19,316 bases of DNA from Desulfobulbaceae bacterium UBA5611 (GCA_002424635.1 DIKT01000030.1:1-19316), one strand, 5' to 3'. Counted from the stretch's first letter, positions 8,315 through 16,268 are shown. Numbers and translations: made by a program. The notes: generated by a model not told the origin, from the letters alone.

Positions 8315-9118
8315 TTAAAAAGATAACGGGTCCGAGGAGGGAGGGTAGGAATCCGTTAAGCTTCCTGGCGGAGTGGTTGACAGTTCCAGAAAGGCTTCGA
8401 TCTTGGCTTTGGTGCTGTTGCCGGCCGTGACATCGCAGTCGACATAGAGCCCGTGTGGATGTTTATTGGCCAGATGTCTGGCCAGCGCGGTCTTGGCGCA
8501 GAACGACTGGGCAAAAAAGACTGTCGGGATGTCCGGATTGATCAGTGCTTCCAGTTGCTGGTGGTCAGGAGTTTTGTTCTCCATGCACCTGGTCCAGCCA
8601 AAGACATGAGTGGTATCCGGAAAGAGACTGAGCAGGGAAAAATCACGGGGCGGCACCCCCCAGAAACCAGCCGTCGGCACGCAGGCTGCCAGATCCTGAT
8701 AGGGTCTGGCCGATTGTACCGATTTAGTGATGGCGCTTATTTTCTCCAGCAGAGGCAGCCGGGCGGTGCACAGCGGTGTGCCGAAAGCTGCGCTATCTTG
8801 ATTTCTGGTGGTGATTACGGTGGTCTCCGGCAGGATGTCAGCCAAAATAGTGGCGGTATGCAAGGCACAGTCGCATTTACCTGGCCCGACATCAATATAG
8901 ATCCGATCCAGTTGCAAGCTGAGGCCATTTATGATCACGGTACGCAGGATAGCGCAAAAAACTCGGGGCAGATAAGACGAGGCCAGTTCAATATCTCTTT
9001 TGACATGAGGTTCATCCAGATCAAAGATGATACAGCCTTCGGCCTCTAGTTGTTTAATGATGGCAAGGGGCGGGATACCGACAATACCGATTCTTTTGGT
9101 GGTCGCACTGGTTGTCAT
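8315..9118 (-). CDS. Cysteine-rich protein of unknown function, partner of the ATPase
   Basis: I do not recognise this 267-residue protein with confidence. It has nine cysteines (29, 55, 82, 84, 117, 146, 178, 207, 228) and no membrane segment or signal peptide. It begins with a Rossmann-like strand (RIGIVGIPPLAII), and the pattern of a Cys in the first helix (VFCAILR), then a strand and a KCDC motif, vaguely recalls the cluster-binding lobe of HgdB-type 2-hydroxyacyl-CoA dehydratase subunits. The adjacent activator-type ATPase makes that reading attractive but it stays inference. A second lobe holds GFWGVPPRDF, FGWTRCMEN and FFAQSFC segments. I chose ATG 9118 because the longer frame (to 9244) would overlap lptG by 121 bases; from 9118 it starts five bases after the lptG stop. 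Confidence 0.6.
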   Translation of the reverse strand: MTTSATTKRIGIVGIPPLAIIKQLEAEGCIIFDLDEPHVKRDIELASSYLPRVFCAILRTVIINGLSLQLDRIYIDVGPGKCDCALHTATILADILPETTVITTRNQDSAAFGTPLCTARLPLLEKISAITKSVQSARPYQDLAACVPTAGFWGVPPRDFSLLSLFPDTTHVFGWTRCMENKTPDHQQLEALINPDIPTVFFAQSFCAKTALARHLANKHPHGLYVDCDVTAGNSTKAKIEAFLELSTTPPGSLTDSYPPSSDPLSF

Positions 9119-9123
9119 TGCGG

Positions 9124-10206
9124 TCAGTTGTTTTGGCGGTGCAGAAGATAGAGGCCGGCGCTGCCAAAAAGGAGATGGATAATCACTGCTGCCAGTAGCG
9201 GACTGATATAATCGGCCTTGGCCAGCGATTGCAGCGCTCCCCACAGTCCCCAGGCAAAAAAGGCCAGACCACAGCTGGCGGGAATGGCAATGGACAGATC
9301 ACGGCCCCATTTATTATACGAGATGAGCAGCACCGGCAGGCCAAGCAGCAGCAGTGGCAGGCCAAGCAGGGTATAGGAGATACGTCCATAAAATTCGGCC
9401 CAGGCCTTGACGATTTCTGCAGCTGTCTGCTGTCTATAGATTCGTTGATAAAGATCAGTTATGGAGAGCTCAGAGGCCTCATATTTCGGGACAAAAAAAT
9501 CATCCGGCGTTTCGGTCAGGGCAATTTTCTTCTCACTAAATAGTGTGGTTTGATAGTTGTTTTCGCCGAAGCGCGTTTGGGTCTGACCATTATGGAGTAT
9601 CCATTCCTGATCTTTCCATTCAGCCGATTCGGCGCTGATCAAGGTGTGCAGATGGTAGTCTTCGGTCCAGCTTGAGTAAGAAAAATTTACAAATAAAGGT
9701 TGATGCGGATCTGGTCGACTAAAGGAATAAAAACCTTCCTGGCCCTTATAATAATAACGGCCATTACGGAAAATTCCCAATGGCACCATACCTTTTACAT
9801 TTTCATACCAGATGGAATTGGTGCTGGACATGGTGGCCGGCAGCAGCCATTGCGCCATAGCCAGAAACAGCATGGTACAGAGCAGACCGCCGATAAGCAC
9901 TGGTTTGATAATGGTCCGGAGTGGAATGCCGCCGGCCTTGAGTGCTGTCAGCTCATGTTGATGATTGAGCAATCCTATGGTAATGACACCTGATAACAGG
10001 ATCAGTACCGGGCCTAGCTGATCAATAATAAAAGGGATACTGAGAATGAAAAACTTGAAGACCAGGCTCAGCGGCTTGCCCGCCTCCATGAAATTATCTA
10101 TCTTCTCAAAAAAATCGATGAGAATATAGATAGCGGCAAAGCCGGCGGCAACAGTAGAGAAGATCCTGATAAACTGGGTTAATATATAACGATTTAATAA
10201 TAACAA
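9124..10206 (-). CDS. lptG: LPS export permease LptG (LptF/LptG family)
   Basis: Inner-membrane permease subunit that, with LptF and the ATPase LptB, extracts LPS and passes it to LptC/LptA. The 360-residue protein shows the YjgP/YjgQ family layout: three N-terminal helices (about 12-34, 53-82, 98-122), a beta-jellyroll periplasmic domain (about 125-265) and three C-terminal helices (about 270-355). The opening NRYILTQFIRIF and the HELTALKAGGIPLRTII coupling-helix region are typical. The frame begins with TTG at 10206, which has an AGG seven bases upstream and no better alternative. G versus F is chosen from overall similarity and could be swapped; no second LptF/G gene is in the window. It heads a tight three-gene unit with the cysteine-rich protein and ATPase. 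Confidence 0.88.
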   Translation of the reverse strand: MLLLNRYILTQFIRIFSTVAAGFAAIYILIDFFEKIDNFMEAGKPLSLVFKFFILSIPFIIDQLGPVLILLSGVITIGLLNHQHELTALKAGGIPLRTIIKPVLIGGLLCTMLFLAMAQWLLPATMSSTNSIWYENVKGMVPLGIFRNGRYYYKGQEGFYSFSRPDPHQPLFVNFSYSSWTEDYHLHTLISAESAEWKDQEWILHNGQTQTRFGENNYQTTLFSEKKIALTETPDDFFVPKYEASELSITDLYQRIYRQQTAAEIVKAWAEFYGRISYTLLGLPLLLLGLPVLLISYNKWGRDLSIAIPASCGLAFFAWGLWGALQSLAKADYISPLLAAVIIHLLFGSAGLYLLHRQNN

Positions 10207-10423
10207 AATTAAGCCTGATTTTTTTCGGTCTTGTATGCAGATACCATTTTATGATGACAATTCTTTATTGAAATTAGGTAACATCATCCAGCCCTCTCGT
10301 CAAGCAGAAGACGGTTGCAGGAGCGGAGTTCCGGCACCGTTTAATATAAGTACTTCCTGAAAAAAATCTAACAATGCCCCCAGAAAGCCATGAAATAAAT
10401 GGCAGGAACAGAAGGAAAACTTT

Positions 10424-12049
10424 ATGTGGTCAACAAACATCCCGTTGGTACTCCCTGTATCTTTGACGGCGGACACCCCTTCTTTACATGATAACAGTGC
10501 CGATCTTGATCGTCTGCGCCGGGCCCTTAAGCTATTATTGCCCGATGCACGACCTCTGGAGATTCCTTTTGCCAGGATTGTGCCGCTATGCAGGCGTTTT
10601 CGTCAGTCAGGATTTTCCGGAGTCGCTCTGGTCAATGATCTGCCGGACAGATGGGTGCTGGCCGATTTCTTAGCTGAACTGCCGTTAACACTGCTTGCCA
10701 TGGCCCTCGACCTGGGCACTACTCACCTGGAGGCGACGCTGGTGGATCTGCTGAGCGGTCGGAGTCTCGCCTCTGCAGGACGTGAAAACAGCCAGATCGA
10801 ATATGGCGCCGATATCCTCAGCCGCATTCATCAGGCCACCCAGGTAAGAAGACAGTTGCAGGAAATAGATGCTTCATTCCTGGATCCCGGCCTGGCTGTT
10901 CTGCAGCAGAGCATTATCGCCTGCATCAATGCGCTGACGGCTGAACTGGTCGCCGACAGCGGCTTCAAGACCAATGAGATCAGGGCCATGTCCGTCTCCG
11001 GCAATACGACCATGATCCATTTTCTACTGGGCCTTGATCCTTTTCATATCTGCCGGGAGCCCTATATCCCCATGGCCAATGTGATTGATCCCATGGAAAG
11101 CGGAGAGCTCGGCTTGCTCCTGCATGCGGCCGCTCCACTATGGATCATGCCTTCGGTCGGCAGTTATTTCGGCGGCGATCTGATCTCCGGGATTTTGGCC
11201 TCTGGACTTGCTGAATCTGAACAGACCCGTATGTTGATTGATGTGGGCACTAATGCGGAGGTGGTGCTCGGTAATCGAGACTGGCTTATTGCCTGTGCCG
11301 GGGCCGCCGGACCTGCGCTTGAAGGCGGTGTGGCGCGTATGGGCATGCGGGCGGCGCCCGGTGCTATCGAATATGTAGCGATTGATCCTGTAACATATGC
11401 TCTGGAAGTAAAAACCATTGACATGGTCCAGGCCCGCGGCCTCTGCGGCTCAGGGATGATTGATCTGGTGGCCGCGCTGTATTTAGCCCGAATTATCGAT
11501 GTCCGGGGAAAATTCAGAGACCCGGAGCAGGAAAGCGATCCTGCTCGGGCCGCCTTTATGAAAGAACGGCTGATCAGGCGCAATGATCAATGGGCCTTCA
11601 TTGTGGTAGCGGCAGCGTTGGCTGCTGATGGAGCTGATGTGCTCCTTGAGCAGATTGATCTTGATGCGATGATTCGCTCCAAGGCCGCCATGTATGCGGT
11701 CCTGACTACCCTGATTAATCAGGTGGGCCTTGATTTTATTGATCTGGCGGAGATCTGTGTAGCCGGCGCCTTCGGGATTCATATCAATCCGCAGAGGGCA
11801 ATAACTTTGGGAATGCTGCCGGATCTGGATCTGGCAGTTTATCGGCCTATCGGCAACAGTTCGCTCCAGGGGGCCGTGCTAGCGCTGCTTAAACGTTCTG
11901 CTCGTCAGCAGTGCCTTGATATTGTCTCCAGAATCACCTATCTTGAATTGAATGTTAATCAGGAGTTCATGATCCGCTTTTCCGGCGCTCTTTTTATTCC
12001 CCATACTGATCCCTCGCTGTTTCCCTCTGTTCCTTTATTTACCGAATAG
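10424..12049 (+). CDS. RACo-like ASKHA protein without the [2Fe-2S] domain (DUF4445)
   Basis: A 541-residue relative of RACo, the reductive activator of corrinoid proteins, which restores Co(I) in inactive corrinoid enzymes at the cost of ATP. Residues about 8-90 match the RACo linker and middle region (PSLHDNSADLDRLRRAL), and the ASKHA domain begins at about 92 with ALDLGTTHLEATLVDL. Further family landmarks are YGADILSRI, SVSGNTTMIHFLLG, SYFGGDLISGI, DVGTNAEVVLG, GAAGPALEGG, ARGLCGSGMIDL and CVAGAFGIHI, plus the usual C-terminal YLELNVNQEFM. The N-terminal plant-type [2Fe-2S] ferredoxin domain of canonical RACo (about 95 residues with four clustered Cys) is absent. The ATG has a good AAGGAA site. 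No corrinoid protein or methyltransferase is in the window. Divergent from lptG across 217 bases with no clear promoter. Confidence 0.85.
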   Translation: MWSTNIPLVLPVSLTADTPSLHDNSADLDRLRRALKLLLPDARPLEIPFARIVPLCRRFRQSGFSGVALVNDLPDRWVLADFLAELPLTLLAMALDLGTTHLEATLVDLLSGRSLASAGRENSQIEYGADILSRIHQATQVRRQLQEIDASFLDPGLAVLQQSIIACINALTAELVADSGFKTNEIRAMSVSGNTTMIHFLLGLDPFHICREPYIPMANVIDPMESGELGLLLHAAAPLWIMPSVGSYFGGDLISGILASGLAESEQTRMLIDVGTNAEVVLGNRDWLIACAGAAGPALEGGVARMGMRAAPGAIEYVAIDPVTYALEVKTIDMVQARGLCGSGMIDLVAALYLARIIDVRGKFRDPEQESDPARAAFMKERLIRRNDQWAFIVVAAALAADGADVLLEQIDLDAMIRSKAAMYAVLTTLINQVGLDFIDLAEICVAGAFGIHINPQRAITLGMLPDLDLAVYRPIGNSSLQGAVLALLKRSARQQCLDIVSRITYLELNVNQEFMIRFSGALFIPHTDPSLFPSVPLFTE

Positions 12050-12337
12050 ACTGAAAAAATGTGTGGATAATAAGTCAGATATCAGTATATGGGAGTCAGG
12101 CTTGCGTTCCTACTTTCTGATATGCTATGGTTGAAAATGGATTGCGTCGGTGGTCCATGGTTGATCTGTCATTGACTTAATAATTGTGGATCCGTTTAAT
12201 CCTATTGCTGTTGATCATGCACCAGCATTTTTTGAGCGTTTGATATTTGGGTCGTTTTTAACTTATTGCTCGGCATATCCCATTATTCCAGCAAATAAAA
12301 TTGCAGAGAATCAGGTCGTAGACTGAATATAATTTAC

Positions 12338-13360
12338 ATGGCTATAAAAAATAAAAATGGCTCCAAAACCTCTTTGGTCAGTATATGTCATAGAACGGCC
12401 AAAGAACGGTTACAGGGCTTTTGGAATGTTTTTGAAAAAGATGATGATGTCCTTATCTGTATCAGTGCTGATCCTGATGCCCTGGCCTGTGCCATGGCGA
12501 TTAAACAATTGCTGCGCTATAGAGTGAAGAGTGTAGTAATCGCCCATCCTAATGAAATCAGGAGGTTAAATAATATCGCCATGGTCCAGCGGTTAAAGAT
12601 CCCACTGGAACGGTGGCATAATATCAAGCTTGATGCCTTCAGCAAGAAAGTGCTGGTGGACTCGCAACCGGCCCATCTTCCCAGTTTTGAAAAGGTCAAA
12701 TTTAATGTTGTGATCGATCATCATCCCTGCGTTGGTGAGTTTCAGGCAGATTTTGTCGATATCCGGCCTGATTACGGCGCCGCTTCTTCCATGCTGGTCG
12801 AATACCTGCGCACCGCCGGGATTAAACCCACAGTAGCCACCGCCACCGCTCTTTTTTACGGTATTAAGGTGGATACCCGTAATTTTGAGAAACAATCCCG
12901 TCTCTCTGATGGGATCTCTTTTCGTTATCTTTTTACACTGGCTAATAGAGATCTGGTCCGCAAAATAGAGCTTACTGATCTGCGCCGTTCGGAGCTTAAA
13001 TATTTTCAGGCTGGACTGACAGAACTGAAATATTCCAAAAGGCGGCTCTATACCCATATTGGTAAAGTTCGCAGTCCTGATGTCCTGGTGATTATTGCTG
13101 ATTTTCTTAATCATGTAGGTGAAGTGGACTGGGTCTTTGTCTCGGGTATCCATGGTGAACGGCTGATTGTGATTTTTCGTTGTGATGGCTATCGAAAAAA
13201 TGCGGGTAAACTTGCGAGTCTCATCTTCGGGACCATAGGATCAGCAGGTGGGCATAAAGAGTCGGCCCGGGCCGAGGTGCCCTTAAAGAATCTTGGATTG
13301 GATGATCAGGAGTTTACCTCTCTGACGCTCAAACGACTGACGACACGGCATATGAAGTAA
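12338..13360 (+). CDS. DHH-DHHA1 phosphoesterase (NrnA / c-di-AMP phosphodiesterase-like)
   Basis: A 340-residue cytoplasmic phosphoesterase of the family that includes nanoRNase/pAp phosphatase NrnA and stand-alone c-di-AMP phosphodiesterases. Visible motifs: motif I ISADPDALA (42-50), VDSQ with Asp108, the DHH box VIDHHP (125-130), KVDTRNF with Asp179, and the DHHA1 substrate loop GSAGGHKES (301-309). The metal-ligand His normally four residues before the first Asp of motif I is Cys41 here. Candidate substrates are short RNA, pAp or pApA/c-di-AMP; the sequence does not decide. The ATG has no Shine-Dalgarno site, and a TATAAT (12328-12333) ends four bases before it, so the mRNA may be nearly leaderless or start at a later codon (TTG at residue 13). 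glgC follows after 57 bases and may be cotranscribed. Confidence 0.85.
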   Translation: MAIKNKNGSKTSLVSICHRTAKERLQGFWNVFEKDDDVLICISADPDALACAMAIKQLLRYRVKSVVIAHPNEIRRLNNIAMVQRLKIPLERWHNIKLDAFSKKVLVDSQPAHLPSFEKVKFNVVIDHHPCVGEFQADFVDIRPDYGAASSMLVEYLRTAGIKPTVATATALFYGIKVDTRNFEKQSRLSDGISFRYLFTLANRDLVRKIELTDLRRSELKYFQAGLTELKYSKRRLYTHIGKVRSPDVLVIIADFLNHVGEVDWVFVSGIHGERLIVIFRCDGYRKNAGKLASLIFGTIGSAGGHKESARAEVPLKNLGLDDQEFTSLTLKRLTTRHMK

Positions 13361-13417
13361 ATGGCTGACCCAGGTGGTACCTAAAAAATAAAAATTCCTT
13401 TTTCCAGTGGGTGAAGA

Positions 13418-14773
13418 ATGAACGCACCTTCCACAATTGCGATGATTCTAGCGGGTAGTCGGGTGGATGAATTGAATGTTCTGACCTGTTATCGTCCGAA
13501 GTCAGCCGTGCCCTTTGGCGGGTTCTGTCGGGTGATCGACTTTGCCCTGAGCAATCTGATGAATTCAGGTATCGAGCAGATTGCTATTCTCAGCCAATAT
13601 CGCAGCTTTTCCCTGATTAATCATATCGGTACCGGAGCGGCCTGGGACATGATCGGCCGTTATCGTGGTATCTCCATCCTGCCTCCCTTTAAAGGTATGG
13701 AAGACAGCGCCGACTGGTATCTGGGCTCTGCTGATGCTGTTTATAAAAATCTTGATTTCGTTCGATATCATCGACCGGAAGAAGTCCTGATTCTTTCCGG
13801 CGACCATATCTATAATATGGATTACCGAAAACTGATTGCCTATCACCATGATAAAAAGGCCGATCTGACGATGGGTGTCATTCAGGTGCCTCTGGACAAG
13901 GCTCATCGTTTCGGTCTGGCGGCCTTGGACGATGAAGACGGAGAGCAGGGGGGAAAAGTCATTTCCTACTGGGAGAAACCTGCAGAACCGCAGTCGCAAT
14001 GGGCCTCGCTGACCGTTTTGTGTTTCCGGCCGGAGATTTTATATCAGGCCCTGGAGGAAAATCAAAATAACGATTCATATGAATTCGGCCGCGATATTAT
14101 TCCCATGCTCATGGCCTGGAACTGCCGGATCTTTGGTTATAAACACCAGGGTTATTGGGGCTATACCAGAACTATAGAAGAGTATTGGCAATCCAATATG
14201 GATCTTCTCGGTGAGAAGCCCCGCATAGATATGGAACAATGGGGCGTCCGGACCAACCTTGCCCATCGTGGCATTGGTGATGCCCAGCCCACTCTGATCG
14301 GGGATGAGGCCAAGGTGCAAAACAGTATGATTTATAATGGTTGTGTGATCGAAGGTGAAGTCAGGAATTCGATTATTTTTCCCGGCGTCCATGTCAAAAA
14401 AGGAGCAGTGGTTGATAGCTCAGTTCTCTTTTTTAATAATGTCATTGAGGAAAATTGTTGTCTCCACAAGGTCGTGGCCGATGTTAACAGCGTTTTCGGC
14501 GAGGGCGTGCAAGTAGGCCCCAATACTTTCCAACCGGGGCAGGCACCGCCAGCCAAGGAAGGCGTCAAGTCTTGTGAGCCAGGACTGGCTGGAGCTGCTA
14601 CCGCCAAAAACGGCCTGAAGCATTGTGAGCCTATGATGGCGGGTGGGGTGACGGTGATCGGCTGGAATAATAAGATACCGGCCCATACTGTTATCGGTGA
14701 AGGCGCCACTATTGATCCCCATCTGCCGGCTGAGCAGTGGAAAGCTTACGTGGCGCCAGGGGAGGTAATATAA
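13418..14773 (+). CDS. GlgC-like protein, degenerate (probable regulatory subunit)
   Basis: A 451-residue glucose-1-phosphate adenylyltransferase homologue with nucleotidyltransferase domain (1-280) and a left-handed beta-helix (about 290-440). Some active-site elements remain: VPFGG (31-35), SGDHIYNMDY (127-136), YWEKP (184-188) and YEFGRDIIP (221-229). Others are lost: the glycine-rich loop GGxGxRL reads GSRVDEL (13-19), RAKPAV reads RPKSAV (26-31), and the YWRDVGT motif with its metal-binding Asp reads YWGYTRT (246-252). These losses suggest little or no catalysis, as for GlgD in Firmicutes or plant large subunits. It overlaps the intact glgC by one base (TAATG), implying a stoichiometric complex. 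Residues 379-412 are a tandem 17-residue duplication described separately. Confidence 0.88.
   Translation: MNAPSTIAMILAGSRVDELNVLTCYRPKSAVPFGGFCRVIDFALSNLMNSGIEQIAILSQYRSFSLINHIGTGAAWDMIGRYRGISILPPFKGMEDSADWYLGSADAVYKNLDFVRYHRPEEVLILSGDHIYNMDYRKLIAYHHDKKADLTMGVIQVPLDKAHRFGLAALDDEDGEQGGKVISYWEKPAEPQSQWASLTVLCFRPEILYQALEENQNNDSYEFGRDIIPMLMAWNCRIFGYKHQGYWGYTRTIEEYWQSNMDLLGEKPRIDMEQWGVRTNLAHRGIGDAQPTLIGDEAKVQNSMIYNGCVIEGEVRNSIIFPGVHVKKGAVVDSSVLFFNNVIEENCCLHKVVADVNSVFGEGVQVGPNTFQPGQAPPAKEGVKSCEPGLAGAATAKNGLKHCEPMMAGGVTVIGWNNKIPAHTVIGEGATIDPHLPAEQWKAYVAPGEVI
14552..14653 (+). repeat. Imperfect tandem 51-base duplication within the degenerate glgC paralogue
   Basis: Two adjacent in-frame units, 14552-14602 and 14603-14653, encode 17 residues each with 10 identical positions (A-K-x-G-x-K-x-C-E-P-x-x-A-G-x-x-T). 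I count 32 of 51 identical bases, so the duplication is old. It sits in the beta-helix domain in a place where the partner GlgC has no counterpart, and each copy carries one Cys (384 and 403). Confidence 0.75.
14761..14766 (+). promoter_or_regulatory. Ribosome binding site of the second glgC
   Basis: Consensus GGAGGT six bases before ATG 14773, lying inside the end of the upstream paralogue. It fixes the start at 14773 rather than at an upstream in-frame ATG (14737) and points to strong, coupled translation of the catalytic subunit. Confidence 0.8.
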
Positions 14774-16038
14774 TGGCCGAGAATAAAGATGCCTTGGTCC
14801 TGTTGCTGGCGGGCGGAGTTGGCAGTCGTTTAAATATATTGGTCCAGAGCCGGGCCAAACCGGCGGTGCCTTTTGGCGGCTTATACCGGATTATTGATTT
14901 CAGCCTCAGCAATGTTATGAATTCAGGGCTGACCAGAGTCGGAGTTTTGACCCAGTATAAACCATTGTCGCTGATGAAGCATATCGGTACCGGCGAAGCC
15001 TGGGATTTCACCGGCCGCAGCCGAGGCGTGAAGATCCTGCCGCCGCATACCGGCTTCAAGGATTCTGACTGGTATAAAGGCACGGCTGATGCGGTACGCC
15101 AGAATATTGATTTTCTGGAGGCCAATCCTTCCGATGAAGTGATTCTGCTTTCTGGTGATCATATTTATCAGATGGATTTTCATGCCATGCTTGAGTTTCA
15201 TCGGCATAAAAAAGCGGATGTCACCGTGGCCATGATGGTGGTTACCACGAGCGAAATTCACCAGTTTGGCGTCGGCATTATTGATGATGACAATCGCATT
15301 ATCGGCTGGCAGGAAAAACCGCAGCATCCGCGCAGCAATCTCGCTTCCATGGGCATTTATGTCTTCAACCGCCGTTATCTCCTGGATACTTTAGCCAGAA
15401 ACCGCGATGAAGTCGATTTTGGGATGCATATTCTACCATGGGCTATTGAGAACGATAACGTCTTTGCCTATCCTTTTACTGGATATTGGCGGGATGTCGG
15501 TACGGTCCAGGCTTATTGGGAGGCCAATATGGATCTGCTCAAGCCTGACAGTGGCATTTCGCCGCAAAATTGGGGGATTCGAACCAATGTCGAGGCTGAA
15601 GAACGGCGGGCTGACCGGCCTCCGGCCCGATACGGCACAGAGGCCGTAGTCAAAGGCTCTATGATCTCCGCCGGTTGTACCATTAAAGGCACTGTCGTAA
15701 ATTCCGTGCTGGCGCCAGGGGTGGTGGTAGAAACAGGGGCGGTGATCAAGGATTCCATCCTGTTTTCCGATTGCCTGGTCGGAGATGGCGCTTTGATTGA
15801 TCTGGCCATTCTTGATAAAAATGTGCAGGTGGGCTCCGGGGCGGTGATCGGTAAGGGCACTAATCGTCATATACCCAATCAACAAGAACCGACCCATCTC
15901 TATACCGGCATTACCTTAATCGGCAAAGGAGCAGTAGTGCCGGCGGGGCAGGTCTTAGGACGGAATTGTATCGTTACTACTAATGCCAAGGCTCATGACT
16001 ATCCGGGTACTGAACTACAAGATGGTGAATCGGTCTAA
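14773..16038 (+). CDS. glgC: Glucose-1-phosphate adenylyltransferase GlgC (catalytic)
   Basis: Forms ADP-glucose from ATP and glucose-1-phosphate, the committed step of bacterial glycogen synthesis. The 421-residue protein has the complete set of nucleotidyltransferase motifs: LAGGVGSRL (12-20), SRAKPAVPFGG (26-36), SGDHIY (127-132), the glucose-1-phosphate-binding EKP (181-183) and GYWRDVGT (237-244), followed by a beta-helix domain (about 290-395). The DFGKDIIP stretch reads DFGMHILP (216-222), a modest departure. Start chosen by the GGAGGT site and the one-base overlap with the preceding paralogue. No other glycogen genes are in the window. The 3' end is followed by the tRNA promoter rather than an obvious terminator. 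Confidence 0.95.
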   Translation: MAENKDALVLLLAGGVGSRLNILVQSRAKPAVPFGGLYRIIDFSLSNVMNSGLTRVGVLTQYKPLSLMKHIGTGEAWDFTGRSRGVKILPPHTGFKDSDWYKGTADAVRQNIDFLEANPSDEVILLSGDHIYQMDFHAMLEFHRHKKADVTVAMMVVTTSEIHQFGVGIIDDDNRIIGWQEKPQHPRSNLASMGIYVFNRRYLLDTLARNRDEVDFGMHILPWAIENDNVFAYPFTGYWRDVGTVQAYWEANMDLLKPDSGISPQNWGIRTNVEAEERRADRPPARYGTEAVVKGSMISAGCTIKGTVVNSVLAPGVVVETGAVIKDSILFSDCLVGDGALIDLAILDKNVQVGSGAVIGKGTNRHIPNQQEPTHLYTGITLIGKGAVVPAGQVLGRNCIVTTNAKAHDYPGTELQDGESV

Positions 16039-16074
16039 GGAGTAATGCTTTCCTGGTCTTGATCTGGAAACATA

Positions 16075-16102
16075 TTGCGTTTTCAATAAACTCAGGTATT
16101 AT
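16075..16102 (+). promoter_or_regulatory. Promoter of tRNA-Arg
   Basis: TTGCGT (16075-16080), a 16-base spacer and TATTAT (16097-16102) precede the tRNA by 22 bases, followed by a GC-rich stretch, as is usual for growth-rate-controlled stable RNA promoters. It would start transcription near 16109. Confidence 0.6.
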
Positions 16103-16124
16103 GCCACCTGTTTTAAAGGCATCT

Positions 16125-16200
16125 GCCCGCGTAGCTCAGGGGATAGAGCACAGGATTCCTAATCCTGGTGTCGCGCGTTCGATTCGCGCCGTGGGCACCA
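16125..16200 (+). tRNA. tRNA-Arg (anticodon CCT)
   Basis: A 76-base tRNA with encoded CCA. The acceptor stem pairs GCCCGCG with CGTGGGC (one G-U), the D arm is standard, the anticodon stem is CAGGA/TCCTG with loop TTCCTAA (anticodon CCT at 16158-16160, reading AGG), and the T arm is GCGCG-TTCGATT-CGCGC. A terminator follows ten bases later. tRNA-Arg genes of this kind are common integration sites, and low-GC DNA with an apparent transposase remnant lies directly downstream. Confidence 0.97.
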
Positions 16201-16210
16201 AACCATATAG

Positions 16211-16252
16211 AGGGATTAATGAGCAAAATTAGCTTGTTAATCCCTTTTTTTT
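16211..16252 (+). terminator. Rho-independent terminator of tRNA-Arg
   Basis: A 14-base-pair stem (16211-16224 with 16232-16245; the outer nine pairs are perfect, two inner wobbles), a seven-base loop and eight T residues (16245-16252). It ends tRNA transcription and also insulates the convergent small exported-protein gene. Confidence 0.92.
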
Positions 16253-16268
16253 GTTCTTCATTACAGGA

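Noticed and set aside
8315..9244. Longer start (9244) for the cysteine-rich protein
   Set aside because: It would overlap lptG by 121 bases and adds a low-complexity segment without Rossmann-like features; ATG 9118 fits the operon spacing.
12050..12337. Search for a small gene or RNA between the RACo-like and DHH genes
   Set aside because: Only a 17-codon frame (12127) without a ribosome site and no convincing hairpin were seen.
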